This document shows positions 1 through 9,579 of a DNA stretch of 64,000 nucleotides, piece by piece. The position numbers were made by a program, and so were the translations under genes. Within the stretch, counting starts at the first letter, position 1, and each line of letters begins with the position of its first letter. The DNA is taken from positions 62,001-126,000 of the forward strand of contig NZ_LHPC01000021.1 of assembly GCF_001297125.1 (NCBI RefSeq), read 5' to 3'. The notes beneath the pieces were generated by a model. It did not search any database and was not told where the DNA came from. It saw only the letters and a list, made by a program, of their open reading frames with translations. Source of the DNA: Pseudomonas sp. RIT-PI-q. Its GTDB lineage: Bacteria; Pseudomonadota; Gammaproteobacteria; Pseudomonadales; Pseudomonadaceae.

Positions 1-122
1 AGATTTCGGTCGGTTCGCCATTGGCTCGCGCCTTGATTGCCAAGGAAGAGGGTGATGTGGTTGCCGTGAAAACGCCTGGTGGCGTTATCGAGTACGAGAT
101 TGTCGAAGTTCGCCACATCTAA
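1..122 (+). CDS. greA: Transcription elongation factor GreA, C-terminal end (partial)
   Basis: The first 40 codons in this frame read through a GreA-type C-terminal domain ([18 protein letters not shown] ... [13 protein letters not shown]) and stop at TAA 120-122; the gene starts outside the window. GreA binds the RNA polymerase secondary channel and stimulates cleavage of backtracked RNA. The visible part is the FKBP-like domain with the typical SPLARALI and TPGG motifs. A GC-rich terminator hairpin follows six bases after the stop. In Pseudomonas greA lies directly upstream of the small membrane protein and yhbY found here, which supports the call. Confidence 0.93.
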   Translation, partial: ISVGSPLARALIAKEEGDVVAVKTPGGVIEYEIVEVRHI

Positions 123-127
123 ACGCC

Positions 128-156
128 GGCGCCCGCTACGTGCGGGCGCCATGTTT
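128..156 (+). terminator. greA terminator overlapping the next start codon
   Basis: A perfect 9-bp stem GGCGCCCGC / GCGGGCGCC (128-136 and 142-150) with a 5-nt loop is followed by ATGTTTT. The T tract (153-156) lies inside the first two codons of the next gene, whose ATG (151) touches the 3' arm of the stem. The U tract is short, so efficiency is uncertain. Confidence 0.7.
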
Positions 157-555
157 TGGCAGCTGGCTCAGATGTTGTGGGTGGGCGGCTTGTGGCTGTT
201 ACACATCGGTCTGCTGCCGGTGTTGGGCCAAATTGGCCTGGCACCGCTGCTGATCGACGAAATTGCAGGCATGCTGAATGCGCTGATGGTGGGATTTGCC
301 GCAGCGTGTGTGATTTTTCAGGCTTTGGTGCTGGTTCAGGCCGAGGGCCTTGCCAGTCTATGGCGCGATATTCGTGGGCAACTGCTGATGATGGCGCTGT
401 ACGCGTGTGGGATGTTTTTCGCTGTGCGCTTCGGCTGGCCGGATGCAGTGCGTTGGCAGGTGTTCAGCTATCTGGTGCTGGGTTTTTCCGGGCTGGTGCT
501 GGTGTTGCAGCCGGTGCCAGGATGGAGCGGCAGGGTGCGCGAAGCACACCCTTGA
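151..555 (+). CDS. Small inner-membrane protein between greA and yhbY (DUF4149-like)
   Basis: A 134-residue hydrophobic protein with about four predicted membrane segments (roughly residues 8-28, 38-60, 72-92 and 105-125) separated by short charged loops. Gene order greA / small membrane protein / yhbY is conserved in Pseudomonas. The family assignment to DUF4149/TMEM205-like proteins is from recollection of that neighbourhood, not from a search. ATG 151 gives a natural N-terminus (MFWQLAQMLWVGG); an in-frame ATG at 79 would overlap greA and add a basic non-membrane leader. No clear Shine-Dalgarno is visible, because the upstream bases are the terminator stem. The gene ends 9 bp before the convergent yhbY stop, with no terminator between them. 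Function unknown. Confidence 0.7.
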   Translation: MFWQLAQMLWVGGLWLLHIGLLPVLGQIGLAPLLIDEIAGMLNALMVGFAAACVIFQALVLVQAEGLASLWRDIRGQLLMMALYACGMFFAVRFGWPDAVRWQVFSYLVLGFSGLVLVLQPVPGWSGRVREAHP

Positions 556-564
556 CCCTTGTCA

Positions 565-873
565 TCACTTGAAGCGATGGACGTTCGACAGTTGCTTGTT
601 GACGCTGAAGTTCTTGCGGTAAATCAGTGCCATCTTGCCGATGACTTGAACCAGATCCGCTTTGCCGACCTTGCAGAGTTCTGCAACGGACGCCAGGCGC
701 GATTCGCGATCGAGGATGTTGAGCTTGATTTTAATCAGCTCGTGATCCGCCAAAGCGCGTTCGAGTTCGGCTAACACACCTTCAGTCAAACCGTTGTCAG
801 CCACAATCAAAACCGGTTTCAGATGGTGGCCAATGGATTTGTACTGTTTCTTCTGCTCTTGAGTGAGCGGCAT
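565..873 (-). CDS. yhbY: Ribosome assembly RNA-binding protein YhbY (CRM domain)
   Basis: The 102-residue product matches the usual YhbY length and is essentially one CRM/KH-like domain: MPLTQEQKKQYKSIGHHLKP at the start, the GLT/GxxG-like loop, then a helix-rich C-terminus (VQVIGKMALIYRKN). YhbY associates with pre-50S particles and is thought to help large-subunit assembly. It is divergent from rlmE with 105 bp between the starts, so the two probably share a promoter region. It converges on the small membrane gene. Confidence 0.93.
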   Translation of the reverse strand: MPLTQEQKKQYKSIGHHLKPVLIVADNGLTEGVLAELERALADHELIKIKLNILDRESRLASVAELCKVGKADLVQVIGKMALIYRKNFSVNKQLSNVHRFK

Positions 874-978
874 AATCTGACCCCTGCGTCTGATCTTGTA
901 AAAAGCGGCGGCCAGTTTACCCGAGCGAGTCCGGGACCGCCCAGTTAATCACGACCCGTTTTATTTTCGAGGTGGCCC

Positions 979-1608
979 GTGGCCCGTTCCAAGACAAGCC
1001 TTAAATGGCTGCAAAGACATGTCAATGATCCCTATGTGAAGCAGGCGCAGAAGGATGGTTACCGATCGCGTGCGAGTTATAAGCTTCTGGAGGTCCAGGA
1101 GAAATACAAGCTGATCCGTCCGGGTATGAGCGTTGTCGACCTGGGTGCGGCGCCCGGCGGCTGGTCGCAGGTCACTAGTCGGCTGATCGGTGGTCAGGGG
1201 CGTCTGATCGCCTCGGACATCCTGGAAATGGACAGCATTCCGGATGTGAATTTCATCCAGGGTGACTTCACCCAGGACGAAGTGCTCGCTCAGATCCTTG
1301 AAGCCGTGGGTAATTCGCAGGTGGACCTTGTGATTTCCGATATGGCCCCCAATATGAGTGGTACGCCTGAGGTGGACATGCCAAAAGCCATGTTTCTATG
1401 TGAGCTGGCTCTTGATCTGGCGGCCCGGATACTCAAACCGGGTGGTAATTTCGTGATCAAGGTTTTTCAGGGCGAGGGGTTTGATGCTTACGTGAAGGAC
1501 GCTCGTCAGAAATTCGACAAGGTCCAGATGATCAAGCCGGACTCTTCCCGTGGCAGTTCCCGCGAGCAATACATGCTGGCTTGGGGCTATCGCGGCCGTA
1601 GTGAGTAA
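979..1608 (+). CDS. rlmE: 23S rRNA (uridine-2'-O) methyltransferase RlmE (FtsJ/RrmJ)
   Basis: This 209-residue enzyme methylates the 2'-O of U2552 in the 23S A-loop using SAM, a late step of 50S maturation. The SAM-binding motif [11 protein letters not shown] sits at about residues 54-64, and the K-D-K-E catalytic tetrad is visible as K35, D121, K161 and E196, each shifted by three from E. coli numbering. Translation starts at GTG 979, preceded by GAGG five to nine bases upstream. The gene precedes ftsH, as in most gammaproteobacteria. The 193-bp gap to ftsH is long enough to hold a separate ftsH promoter. Confidence 0.96.
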   Translation: MARSKTSLKWLQRHVNDPYVKQAQKDGYRSRASYKLLEVQEKYKLIRPGMSVVDLGAAPGGWSQVTSRLIGGQGRLIASDILEMDSIPDVNFIQGDFTQDEVLAQILEAVGNSQVDLVISDMAPNMSGTPEVDMPKAMFLCELALDLAARILKPGGNFVIKVFQGEGFDAYVKDARQKFDKVQMIKPDSSRGSSREQYMLAWGYRGRSE

Positions 1609-1801
1609 ATCGAGGTTTTTTTGCGGGTCGATAGGTTTTTCGTATTTCGCCCCGTGAGCATTAGCGAATATCGTGTAGAAAGTGTTTCACAAAGGGTTAC
1701 AGACGGCGCCTGCCAGAGCCGTAGGTAATGTAGTAAGTTAGGCCGGTGAATATCATGCGAAGCGCGCGCCATTAGCGGAGCTTGCTTCAGAGGGTAGTTA
1801 A

Positions 1802-3721
1802 TTGAACGATATGGCAAAGAATCTGATCCTGTGGTTGATCATCGCGGCTGTCCTGGTGACAGTGATGAACAACTTCTCCAGCCCTAACGAGCCGCAGACC
1901 CTCAACTATTCCGACTTCATCCAGCAGGTCAAGGATGGCAAGGTCGAGCGCGTAGCGGTTGATGGCTATGTCATCACCGGCAAGCGCAACGATGGCGACA
2001 GCTTCAAGACCATTCGTCCGGCAATCCAGGACAACGGTCTGATCGGCGACCTCGTGGACAACCACGTCGTAGTCGAAGGCAAGCAGCCTGAGCAGCAAAG
2101 CATCTGGACTCAACTCCTGGTCGCAAGCTTCCCGATCCTGGTGATCATCGCCGTGTTCATGTTCTTCATGCGGCAGATGCAGGGCGGTGCTGGTGGCAAG
2201 GGCGGACCGATGAGTTTCGGCAAGAGCAAGGCGCGCCTGCTCTCCGAAGATCAGGTGAAAACTACCCTGGCTGACGTTGCTGGTTGCGACGAAGCCAAGG
2301 AAGAAGTCGGTGAGCTGGTCGAGTTCCTGCGTGACCCGGGCAAGTTCCAGCGCCTGGGTGGTCGTATTCCTCGCGGCGTGCTGATGGTGGGTCCTCCAGG
2401 TACTGGTAAAACCTTGCTGGCCAAGGCGATTGCCGGCGAAGCCAAAGTGCCGTTCTTCACCATTTCCGGTTCCGATTTCGTCGAGATGTTCGTCGGTGTC
2501 GGTGCCAGCCGTGTTCGCGACATGTTTGAACAGGCCAAGAAACACGCGCCATGCATCATCTTCATCGATGAAATCGACGCCGTCGGTCGCCACCGTGGCG
2601 CCGGCATGGGTGGCGGTCACGACGAGCGCGAGCAGACTCTCAACCAGTTGCTGGTCGAGATGGATGGCTTCGAAATGAATGACGGCATCATCGTCATCGC
2701 TGCAACCAACCGTCCGGACGTATTGGACCCTGCGTTGCTGCGTCCGGGCCGTTTCGACCGTCAGGTCGTCGTCGGTCTGCCGGATATCCGTGGTCGTGAG
2801 CAAATTCTCAAGGTTCACATGCGCAAAGTGCCAATGGGTGACGACGTCGCTCCGGCTGTGATCGCACGTGGTACTCCTGGTTTCTCCGGTGCTGACCTGG
2901 CCAACCTGGTGAACGAGGCGTCGTTGTTTGCTGCCCGTACCGGCAAGCGCATCGTCGAAATGAAAGAGTTCGAGCTGGCCAAAGACAAGATCATGATGGG
3001 CGCCGAGCGCAAATCCATGGTCATGTCCGAGAAAGAGAAGCAGAACACCGCTTATCACGAAGCAGGCCACGCTATCGTGGGTCGCGTCGTGCCTGAGCAT
3101 GATCCGGTCTATAAGGTCTCGATCATCCCGCGCGGTCGTGCACTGGGTGTGACGATGTTCCTGCCGGAAGAAGATCGCTACAGCTTGTCCAAGCGTGCAT
3201 TGATCAGTCAGATCTGCTCGCTGTATGGCGGCCGTATCGCTGAAGAAATGACCTTGGGCTTCGATGGTGTCACTACCGGTGCCTCCAACGACATCATGCG
3301 CGCCAGCCAGATTGCACGGAACATGGTGACCAAGTGGGGCCTGTCGGAGAAACTCGGTCCGTTGATGTATGCCGAAGAAGAGGGCGAGGTGTTCCTCGGT
3401 CGCGGCGGTGGCGGTCAAAGTGCAAGCTTCTCCGGGGAGACCGCCAAGCTGATCGACTCCGAAGTCCGCAGCATCATCGACCAGTGCTACGGCACGGCCA
3501 AGCAGATCCTTACGGATAACCGCGACAAGCTCGACGCTATGGCTGATGCCCTGATGAAGTACGAAACGATTGATGCTGATCAGATCGACGACATCATGGC
3601 GGGTCGTACGCCTCGCGAACCTCGCGACTGGTCGGGCGGCACGGGTACTTCCGGAACACCTCCGGTGGTGCAGAATGAGCGTCCGGAAACACCGATCGGC
3701 GGTCCGGCTGCTGACGTTTAA
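1802..3721 (+). CDS. ftsH: ATP-dependent zinc metalloprotease FtsH
   Basis: FtsH is a hexameric inner-membrane AAA+ protease that degrades misassembled membrane proteins and regulators such as LpxC and sigma-32. The 639-residue product has two N-terminal membrane segments (about 8-25 and 102-120) around a periplasmic domain, a Walker A GPPGTGKT at 197-204, Walker B (IIFIDEID), the second region of homology, and the zinc-protease motif HEAGH at 419-423. The C-terminal tail is Gly/Pro-rich. Start: TTG 1802 has an AGAGGG Shine-Dalgarno about 8 nt upstream; ATG 1811 (MAKNLILW) is the alternative and is less well spaced. folP begins 8 bp after the stop, so ftsH and folP are likely cotranscribed. 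Confidence 0.97.
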   Translation: MNDMAKNLILWLIIAAVLVTVMNNFSSPNEPQTLNYSDFIQQVKDGKVERVAVDGYVITGKRNDGDSFKTIRPAIQDNGLIGDLVDNHVVVEGKQPEQQSIWTQLLVASFPILVIIAVFMFFMRQMQGGAGGKGGPMSFGKSKARLLSEDQVKTTLADVAGCDEAKEEVGELVEFLRDPGKFQRLGGRIPRGVLMVGPPGTGKTLLAKAIAGEAKVPFFTISGSDFVEMFVGVGASRVRDMFEQAKKHAPCIIFIDEIDAVGRHRGAGMGGGHDEREQTLNQLLVEMDGFEMNDGIIVIAATNRPDVLDPALLRPGRFDRQVVVGLPDIRGREQILKVHMRKVPMGDDVAPAVIARGTPGFSGADLANLVNEASLFAARTGKRIVEMKEFELAKDKIMMGAERKSMVMSEKEKQNTAYHEAGHAIVGRVVPEHDPVYKVSIIPRGRALGVTMFLPEEDRYSLSKRALISQICSLYGGRIAEEMTLGFDGVTTGASNDIMRASQIARNMVTKWGLSEKLGPLMYAEEEGEVFLGRGGGGQSASFSGETAKLIDSEVRSIIDQCYGTAKQILTDNRDKLDAMADALMKYETIDADQIDDIMAGRTPREPRDWSGGTGTSGTPPVVQNERPETPIGGPAADV

Positions 3722-3729
3722 GGTTTGAA

Positions 3730-4581
3730 ATGACTTCTGTTCAGTCCTCGACCCGGTTGCCTTGCGGCAACCGGGTTCTTGATTTGGCCCAGACGCATGT
3801 CATGGGTATTCTCAATGTCACTCCTGATTCCTTCTCTGACGGTGGCCAATACAGCCAGCTCGATGCGGCTTTGCGCCACGCCGAAGCCATGGTGGCGGCT
3901 GGCGCGACGCTGATCGATGTCGGCGGTGAGTCGACCCGGCCGGGTGCCAGGGCGGTTTCCCCGCTGGAAGAGCTGGAGCGTGTAGCGCCCATCGTTGAGC
4001 GCATCAATCGCGAACTGGATGTCATCATCTCGGTCGATACCTCCGCGCCGGCGGTCATGCGCGAAACAGCACGACTAGGCGCAGGGTTGATCAATGACGT
4101 ACGCGCGCTGCGACGCGATGGTGCTCTGGATGCGGCCGCGGCTACTGGTCTGCCGGTCTGTCTGATGCATATGCTCGGTGAGCCGGGCGATATGCAGGAC
4201 AATCCGCACTATCAGGATGTTACGAGAGAGGTGGGCGAATTTCTCGCCGAGCGCATGGCTCAATGTGCGTCGGTAGGGATTCCGGCTGAGCGGATCATCC
4301 TTGATCCTGGCTTTGGATTCGCAAAAAACTTGCAGCACAATCTAAGCTTGTTCAAGCATATGGAAGATCTGCATGCCTTGGGGCGGCCCCTGTTGGTCGG
4401 GGTTTCGCGAAAGAGCATGATTGGTCAGGCTTTGAGTCGTCCGGTCGGAGAGCGCCTGCATGGCGGTCTGGCGCTCGCAGCGCTGGCTTCGCTCAAGGGT
4501 GCGCGTATATTGCGCGTCCACGATGTAGCCGAAACAGTCGATGTGCTGCGGATGATCGCCGCAGTAGAATCAGCCGAATAA
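3730..4581 (+). CDS. folP: Dihydropteroate synthase
   Basis: The 283-residue TIM-barrel enzyme condenses p-aminobenzoate with 7,8-dihydropterin pyrophosphate in folate synthesis and is the sulfonamide target. Both signature motifs are present: [16 protein letters not shown] near residue 25 and [16 protein letters not shown] around 60-75; the pterin-site region [10 protein letters not shown] and the SRKSMIG loop follow. It lies between ftsH and glmM, the standard gammaproteobacterial order. ATG 3730 follows AAGG at about 6 nt. Codons 8-16 contain a perfect 11-bp hairpin, described separately. Confidence 0.96.
   Translation: MTSVQSSTRLPCGNRVLDLAQTHVMGILNVTPDSFSDGGQYSQLDAALRHAEAMVAAGATLIDVGGESTRPGARAVSPLEELERVAPIVERINRELDVIISVDTSAPAVMRETARLGAGLINDVRALRRDGALDAAAATGLPVCLMHMLGEPGDMQDNPHYQDVTREVGEFLAERMAQCASVGIPAERIILDPGFGFAKNLQHNLSLFKHMEDLHALGRPLLVGVSRKSMIGQALSRPVGERLHGGLALAALASLKGARILRVHDVAETVDVLRMIAAVESAE
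3751..3781 (+). promoter_or_regulatory. Terminator-like hairpin inside the start of folP
   Basis: ACCCGGTTGCC (3751-3761), loop TTGC, GGCAACCGGGT (3766-3776), then TCTTG. The stem is perfect, 11 bp and GC-rich, and is followed by a T-containing tail, but it lies 21 nt inside the folP reading frame and 30 nt after the ftsH stop. It could act as a partial terminator for ftsH, lowering folP transcription, or could hinder folP initiation. Confidence 0.5.
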
Positions 4582-4597
4582 GAATGATGGAGTGCTT

Positions 4598-5935
4598 ATG
4601 ACTAGAAAATATTTTGGGACCGACGGCATTCGTGGTCGTGTTGGCGAATACCCGATTACTCCTGACTTCATGCTCAAGCTTGGCTGGGCGGCGGGCATGG
4701 CGTTCCGCAAAATGGGTGCCTGCAAGGTGCTGGTGGGCAAGGACACCCGGATCTCCGGTTATATGTTCGAGTCGGCGCTCGAGGCCGGGCTGACGTCGGC
4801 GGGTGCTGACGTCATGCTCTTGGGCCCGATGCCGACGCCGGCCATCGCCTATCTGACGCGTACCTTTCATGCCGAAGCTGGCATCGTGATCAGTGCCTCG
4901 CACAATCCTCACGATGACAACGGCATCAAGTTTTTCTCCGGAAAGGGCACCAAGCTTCCGGATGAAGTCGAGCTGATGATCGAAGAGTTGCTCGATACCC
5001 CGATGACCGTGGTTGAGTCGAGCAAGATCGGCAAGGTATCGCGGATTAACGACGCTTCGGGTCGTTACATCGAATTCTGCAAGAGCAGCGTCCCGACCGG
5101 CACCAGCTTCGCGGGCCTCAAGATTGTGATCGACTGCGCTCACGGTGCGACCTACAAGGTGGCGCCTAGTGTGTTTCGTGAGTTGGGCGCTGAAGTCGTT
5201 GTGCTGTCAGCACAGCCAAACGGTCTGAATATCAATGACAATTGCGGTTCGACCCACATGGGCCAGCTGCAGGCTGCGGTTTTGGCCGAGCACGCCGATC
5301 TGGGTATTGCTTTCGATGGTGATGGCGACCGGGTCCTGATGGTGGATCACACCGGCGCGATCGTCGATGGTGACGAGTTGCTGTTCATCATTGCTCGTGA
5401 TCTGCATGAGCGTGACAAGTTGCAGGGTGGTGTAGTCGGTACGCTGATGAGCAACCTGGGGCTGGAACTGGCCCTGGCCGATCTCTCGATTCCTTTTGTG
5501 CGCGCCAACGTCGGCGACCGTTATGTGATCGCTGACCTGCTGGAGCGCAACTGGCTTCTGGGTGGCGAGAATTCGGGGCATATCGTCTGCTTCAGTCACA
5601 CCACTACCGGTGATGCGATTATCGCTGCGCTGCAGGTGCTGATGGCGCTGAAGACACGCTCCGAAGGGCTGGCTCAATCGCGTCAGGCGCTACGCAAGTG
5701 CCCGCAGGTGCTGATTAATGTGCGTTTCGGCGGCGGTGCAAGCCCCCTCGATCACTCGTCGGTCAAAGAGGCCAGCGAGCGCGTTACCAAGGCGATGGCG
5801 GGGCGTGGACGCGTGTTGTTGCGCAAGTCCGGGACTGAGCCGCTGGTACGTGTGATGGTCGAAGGTGAAGACGAAACGCAGGTTCGTGGCTATGCCGAAG
5901 AGCTGGCAAAACTGGTTACTGAAGTTTCTGCCTGA
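4598..5935 (+). CDS. glmM: Phosphoglucosamine mutase
   Basis: GlmM converts glucosamine-6-P to glucosamine-1-P for UDP-GlcNAc, peptidoglycan and LPS synthesis. The 445-residue protein shows the alpha-D-phosphohexomutase layout: the N-terminal YFGTDGIRG, the phosphoserine loop ISASHNP with S101 (S102 in E. coli), the metal loop DGDGDR near residue 240, the sugar loop GGENSGH and the phosphate loop [12 protein letters not shown] near the C-terminus. ATG 4598 is preferred because GGAG lies 5 nt upstream; a GTG two codons earlier overlaps that Shine-Dalgarno. It follows folP by 16 bp. Confidence 0.97.
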   Translation: MTRKYFGTDGIRGRVGEYPITPDFMLKLGWAAGMAFRKMGACKVLVGKDTRISGYMFESALEAGLTSAGADVMLLGPMPTPAIAYLTRTFHAEAGIVISASHNPHDDNGIKFFSGKGTKLPDEVELMIEELLDTPMTVVESSKIGKVSRINDASGRYIEFCKSSVPTGTSFAGLKIVIDCAHGATYKVAPSVFRELGAEVVVLSAQPNGLNINDNCGSTHMGQLQAAVLAEHADLGIAFDGDGDRVLMVDHTGAIVDGDELLFIIARDLHERDKLQGGVVGTLMSNLGLELALADLSIPFVRANVGDRYVIADLLERNWLLGGENSGHIVCFSHTTTGDAIIAALQVLMALKTRSEGLAQSRQALRKCPQVLINVRFGGGASPLDHSSVKEASERVTKAMAGRGRVLLRKSGTEPLVRVMVEGEDETQVRGYAEELAKLVTEVSA

Positions 5936-6001
5936 ATTCGGCTTGCCAGCCATGATTGTGTTGGGTAACATCTGCGCCCACTTTGACCGACGAGGTACAG
6001 C

Positions 6002-6757
6002 ATGCGTCGCCCTATGGTAGCTGGTAACTGGAAGATGCACGGTACCCGCGCCAGCGTCGCTGAGCTGATCAAGGGCTTGCGTAATCTAGCCTTGCCGAGC
6101 GGTGTTGATGTAGCGGTATTTCCGTCTTTCTTGCATGTCAATCAAGTGATTGATGGTCTGGAAGGCAAGTCGATCAAGGTCGGCGCGCAGAACGCTGCGG
6201 TGGAATCCAAGCAAGGTGCATTGACCGGTGAAATTGCACCGGGTCAGTTGGCTGATGAAGGTTGTTCCCTGGTACTCGTCGGGCATTCCGAGCGTCGCCA
6301 GATCATCGGCGAGAATGATGAAACACTCATTCGCAAGTTCGCAGCGGCACAGGCGTGTGGCTTGATTCCGGTGTTGTGCATAGGGGAAACCCTGGAGCAA
6401 CGTGAAGCCGGTAAAACTCTTGAGGTTGTCGGGCGTCAGCTGGGCAGTATCATTGAGGAGCTCGGTGTCGGTGTCTTTGCAAATGCAGTAATTGCTTACG
6501 AGCCGGTCTGGGCCATTGGCACCGGGCTGACTGCTTCGCCGCAACAGGCGCAGGATGTGCACGCAGCCATTCGCGCTCAGTTGGCGGCAGAGAATTCTGA
6601 AGTCGCACAAGGTGTGCGGCTTCTATACGGCGGCAGCGTGAAGGCGGCCAATGCGGTCGAACTGTTCGGCATGCCGGATATCGATGGGGGGCTCATTGGT
6701 GGAGCTTCCCTGAATGCAGATGAGTTCGGTGCGATTTGTCGCGCCGCGGGAAACTGA
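6002..6757 (+). CDS. tpiA: Triosephosphate isomerase
   Basis: TpiA interconverts glyceraldehyde-3-P and dihydroxyacetone-P. The 251-residue TIM barrel has K11 in GNWKMHG, the catalytic H95 in VGHSERR, E167 in [11 protein letters not shown], and the phosphate-binding GGSVKAAN loop. Length and residue numbers agree with the family. It lies between glmM (66 bp upstream) and secG, whose ATG is 4 bp after the tpiA stop, so tpiA and secG are certainly cotranscribed. Confidence 0.97.
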   Translation: MRRPMVAGNWKMHGTRASVAELIKGLRNLALPSGVDVAVFPSFLHVNQVIDGLEGKSIKVGAQNAAVESKQGALTGEIAPGQLADEGCSLVLVGHSERRQIIGENDETLIRKFAAAQACGLIPVLCIGETLEQREAGKTLEVVGRQLGSIIEELGVGVFANAVIAYEPVWAIGTGLTASPQQAQDVHAAIRAQLAAENSEVAQGVRLLYGGSVKAANAVELFGMPDIDGGLIGGASLNADEFGAICRAAGN

Positions 6758-6761
6758 AAAA

Positions 6762-7145
6762 ATGCTGGAAACAGTCGTAGTCGTTTTTCATCTGCTGGGT
6801 GCATTGGGCGTAGTTGCCTTGGTATTGCTGCAGCAGGGTAAAGGTGCGGATGCTGGCGCGTCTTTCGGAGCAGGTGCTTCAAATACTGTGTTCGGAAGCC
6901 AAGGTTCCTCTACCTTTCTTAGTAAGTTTACTGCTATACTTGCCGCCGGTTTCTTCATAACCAGCTTAGGGTTAGGTTACTTTGCTAAAGAGAAGGCTCA
7001 CCAGCTGACTCAAGTAGGTTTGCCAAACCCGGCAGTGTTGGAAGTTCCAAAGCAACAACCGGCTTCTGATGATGTACCGGTGCTTCAAGAGCAAAAGTCG
7101 GCTACTCCAGCGACTGACGTACCTCCAGCTCAAGAGCAAAAGTAA
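6762..7145 (+). CDS. secG: Protein translocase subunit SecG
   Basis: SecG is the small auxiliary subunit of the SecYEG channel. The 127-residue protein has two membrane segments (about 3-22 and 53-72) joined by the conserved cytoplasmic loop [24 protein letters not shown] (family signature), followed by a Pro/Gln/Ala-rich tail with a repeated QEQKSA/QEQK motif, typical of pseudomonad SecG. ATG 6762 matches the family N-terminus ([14 protein letters not shown]); a frame-open ATG at 6714 would lie inside tpiA. tRNA-Leu follows 22 bp later. Confidence 0.95.
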   Translation: MLETVVVVFHLLGALGVVALVLLQQGKGADAGASFGAGASNTVFGSQGSSTFLSKFTAILAAGFFITSLGLGYFAKEKAHQLTQVGLPNPAVLEVPKQQPASDDVPVLQEQKSATPATDVPPAQEQK

Positions 7146-7167
7146 GAAGGGTTTCAAACGTAGTATT

Positions 7168-7253
7168 GCCGAGGTGGTGGAATTGGTAGACACGCAACCT
7201 TGAGGTGGTTGTGCCCATAGGGTGTAGGGGTTCGAGTCCCCTTCTCGGTACCA
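7168..7253 (+). tRNA. tRNA-Leu (anticodon GAG)
   Basis: An 86-nt class II tRNA with encoded CCA. It starts GCCGAGGTGGTGG, has the anticodon loop CTTGAGG (GAG), a long variable arm, the T-loop TTCGAGTCC and 3' CTCGGTACCA. It resembles the E. coli tRNA-Leu(GAG) that also sits next to secG. The acceptor stem has two G-U pairs. Confidence 0.97.
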
Positions 7254-7263
7254 ATTATCAGGA

Positions 7264-7287
7264 GAGCCCGCTGTTGCGGGCTTTCTT
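7264..7287 (+). terminator. Rho-independent terminator after tRNA-Leu
   Basis: AGCCCGC (7265-7271), loop TGTT, GCGGGCT (7276-7282), followed by TTCTT. It ends the tpiA-secG-tRNA-Leu transcript and separates it from the tRNA-fMet/rimP unit. Confidence 0.85.
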
Positions 7288-7349
7288 GTAGGTGGAAGGT
7301 TACATTGACCCTGTCAGGGATCGGTCGTATACTTCCGCCCCAGCTTTGT

Positions 7350-7426
<77 letters not shown>

Positions 7427-7434
7427 GTTTAAGG

Positions 7435-7457
7435 AGCCCCTTTTAAGGGGCTTTTTG
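7435..7457 (+). terminator. Terminator 1 after tRNA-fMet
   Basis: AGCCCCTT (7435-7442), TT, AAGGGGCT (7445-7452), then TTTTTG. This is a strong canonical hairpin with a U tract placed just after the tRNA and 108 nt before the rimP start. Confidence 0.85.
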
Positions 7458-7473
7458 TTAGCTGGACACTTTC

Positions 7474-7525
7474 AACGCCGCTATTCGACGGCGTTTCAAG
7501 GATGGGCGTTTCGCCCATTTTTTTA
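7474..7525 (+). promoter_or_regulatory. rimP-nusA leader: second hairpin plus terminator 2
   Basis: A 7-bp hairpin AACGCCG / CGGCGTT (7474-7480, 7489-7495) is followed by a compact terminator ATGGGCG-TTT-CGCCCAT with a run of seven T (7502-7525). The terminator ends only 40 nt before the rimP GTG. Since rimP-nusA-infB is not otherwise given a clear promoter downstream of it, this looks like a transcription attenuator. The E. coli nusA operon is known to be autoregulated by NusA; the same logic here is inference. Confidence 0.65.
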
Positions 7526-7564
7526 TTTTGCACAGCATGCACATACATGCACGAGGGGGTTCAG

Positions 7565-8023
7565 GTGTCGAGCAAGCTAGAAGAGTTGCAGGCCTTGCTG
7601 GCCCCGGTGGTCGTGGCCCTAGGCTATGAATGCTGGGGTATTGAGTTTTCGGCTCAAGGTCGCCACTCAATGTTGCGCGTTTATATCGATAAAGAGGGCG
7701 GTGTGCTGGTGGACGATTGCGCCATTGTCAGCCGTCAGATCAGCGGTGTCCTGGACGTTGAAGATCCAATCGCCGTTGAATACACCCTTGAAGTTTCCTC
7801 GCCTGGCATGGAACGCCCGCTGTTCACTATTGAGCAGTTTGCAAAATTTGCCGGTGAACAAGTGAAGATCAAGCTGCGCTCGCCTTTTGAAGGACGACGC
7901 AACTTTCAAGGCCTTCTGCGCGGTGTAGAAGAGCAGGACGTCGTGGTGCAGGTAGAAGACCATGAGTTCCTGTTGCCGATCGATATGATCGACAAGGCCA
8001 ACATTATTCCCAGTTTTGACTGA
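7565..8023 (+). CDS. rimP: Ribosome maturation factor RimP
   Basis: RimP binds the 30S subunit and promotes assembly of its head. The 152-residue product has the N-terminal alpha/beta domain ([20 protein letters not shown]) and the C-terminal SH3-like barrel (around [19 protein letters not shown]), with the conserved [10 protein letters not shown] segment between them. Start GTG 7565 is chosen because GAGGGGG lies 6-12 nt upstream and the length fits the family. ATG 7502 falls inside the terminator stem, and ATG 7547 lacks a Shine-Dalgarno. nusA starts 47 bp downstream. Confidence 0.94.
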   Translation: MSSKLEELQALLAPVVVALGYECWGIEFSAQGRHSMLRVYIDKEGGVLVDDCAIVSRQISGVLDVEDPIAVEYTLEVSSPGMERPLFTIEQFAKFAGEQVKIKLRSPFEGRRNFQGLLRGVEEQDVVVQVEDHEFLLPIDMIDKANIIPSFD

Positions 8024-8070
8024 GACGCGGATCCCGCGGATCCAATGGCTTGCGAAAGGCGAGGCGTACG

Positions 8071-9552
8071 ATGAGCAAAGAAGTACTGCTGGTTGTTGAG
8101 TCGGTATCCAATGAAAAGGGCGTACCGGCAAACGTAATTTTTGAAGCGCTGGAGCTGGCTCTGGCCACGGCTACCAAAAAGCGTTTTGAGGACGAAGTTG
8201 ATCTGCGTGTGGAAATCAATCGCCACACCGGTGCTTACGAGACTTTCCGTCGCTGGACGGTCGTTGAAGAAGCTGACCTGGACGATCCGGCCATCGAAAC
8301 CTGGCCGAGCAAGGTTGCCGAAACGCATCCTGGCGCTCAGGTGGGTGATGTCGTCGAAGAAAAAATCGAATCGATCGAGTTCGGCCGCATTGCTGCACAG
8401 ACTGCCAAGCAAGTCATCGTGCAGAAAGTTCGCGAAGCCGAACGCGCTCAGGTTGTTGACGCTTACCGCGAGCGCCTGGGTGAAATCATCTCCGGCACCG
8501 TGAAGAAAGTGACCCGCGACAACGTGATCGTCGACCTGGGCAACAACGCTGAAGCGTTGCTGGCTCGTGAAGACATCATCTCTCGCGAAACCTTCCGGGT
8601 TGGCGTGCGTCTGCGTGCGCTGCTCAAGGAAATCCGCACCGAGAACCGCGGCCCGCAGCTGATCCTGTCGCGTACCGCGCCGGAAATGCTGATCGAGTTG
8701 TTCCGCATCGAAGTGCCGGAAATCGCTGAAGGCCTGATCGAAGTAATGGCTGCATCCCGTGACCCGGGTTCGCGCGCCAAGATCGCGGTCCGCTCCAAGG
8801 ACAAACGCATCGACCCGCAAGGCGCTTGCATCGGTATGCGCGGTTCGCGCGTCCAGGCAGTGTCGGGTGAGTTGGGCGGTGAGCGTGTGGACATCGTCCT
8901 GTGGGACGATAACCCGGCTCAGTTTGTGATCAATGCAATGTCGCCGGCTGAAGTGGCGGCAATTATCGTTGACGAAGATGCCCATGCAATGGACATCGCC
9001 GTTGGCGCAGACAATCTGGCTCAGGCCATCGGTCGCGGTGGTCAGAACGTGCGTCTGGCTAGCCAGTTGACTGGCTGGACCCTGAACGTGATGACCGAAT
9101 CGGACATCCAGGCTAAGCAGCAAGCAGAAACCGGCGACATCCTGCGCAATTTCATCGACGAGCTGGAAGTCGACGAAGACCTGGCACAGGTGCTGGTAGA
9201 TGAAGGTTTCACCAGCCTGGAAGAGATTGCCTACGTACCGTTGGAAGAAATGCTCAACATCGACGGCTTTGACGAAGAAACCGTCAACGAGCTTCGCGCT
9301 CGCGCCAAGGATCGTTTGTTGACCAAAGCCATCGCTACTGAGGAAAAGCTGGCAGACGCCCATCCGGCCGAAGACCTGCTCTCGCTTGAGGGTATGGACA
9401 AGGATTTGGCGATGGAACTGGCGGTGCGCGGCGTAATTACCCGCGAAGACCTGGCCGAGCAGTCTATTGACGATCTGCTCGACATCGACGGCATTGACGA
9501 TGATCGTGCCGGCAAGTTGATCATGGCCGCCCGAGCCCACTGGTTCGAGTAA
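8071..9552 (+). CDS. nusA: Transcription termination/antitermination factor NusA
   Basis: NusA binds RNA polymerase and nascent RNA, modulating pausing, intrinsic termination and antitermination. The 493-residue protein contains, in order, the N-terminal polymerase-binding domain ([17 protein letters not shown]), an S1 domain (about 135-200), two KH domains ([14 protein letters not shown] and [12 protein letters not shown]) and two C-terminal acidic repeats ([16 protein letters not shown] and related). ATG 8071 matches the family start; an in-frame ATG at 8050 adds seven residues. It lies between rimP and infB, the classical operon order. Confidence 0.97.
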   Translation: MSKEVLLVVESVSNEKGVPANVIFEALELALATATKKRFEDEVDLRVEINRHTGAYETFRRWTVVEEADLDDPAIETWPSKVAETHPGAQVGDVVEEKIESIEFGRIAAQTAKQVIVQKVREAERAQVVDAYRERLGEIISGTVKKVTRDNVIVDLGNNAEALLAREDIISRETFRVGVRLRALLKEIRTENRGPQLILSRTAPEMLIELFRIEVPEIAEGLIEVMAASRDPGSRAKIAVRSKDKRIDPQGACIGMRGSRVQAVSGELGGERVDIVLWDDNPAQFVINAMSPAEVAAIIVDEDAHAMDIAVGADNLAQAIGRGGQNVRLASQLTGWTLNVMTESDIQAKQQAETGDILRNFIDELEVDEDLAQVLVDEGFTSLEEIAYVPLEEMLNIDGFDEETVNELRARAKDRLLTKAIATEEKLADAHPAEDLLSLEGMDKDLAMELAVRGVITREDLAEQSIDDLLDIDGIDDDRAGKLIMAARAHWFE

Positions 9553-9579
9553 TTAGGCGCGGCCTGAGGAGAGAAGTGC

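Noticed and set aside
1787..3418. A 543-codon open frame antisense to ftsH
   Set aside because: High-GC shadow frame; composition is rich in His/Thr/Asp as expected from the complement of a real gene. The same reason removes long antisense frames over nusA, infB, pnp, fruB, piuB, piuA, prfC and the dppA genes.
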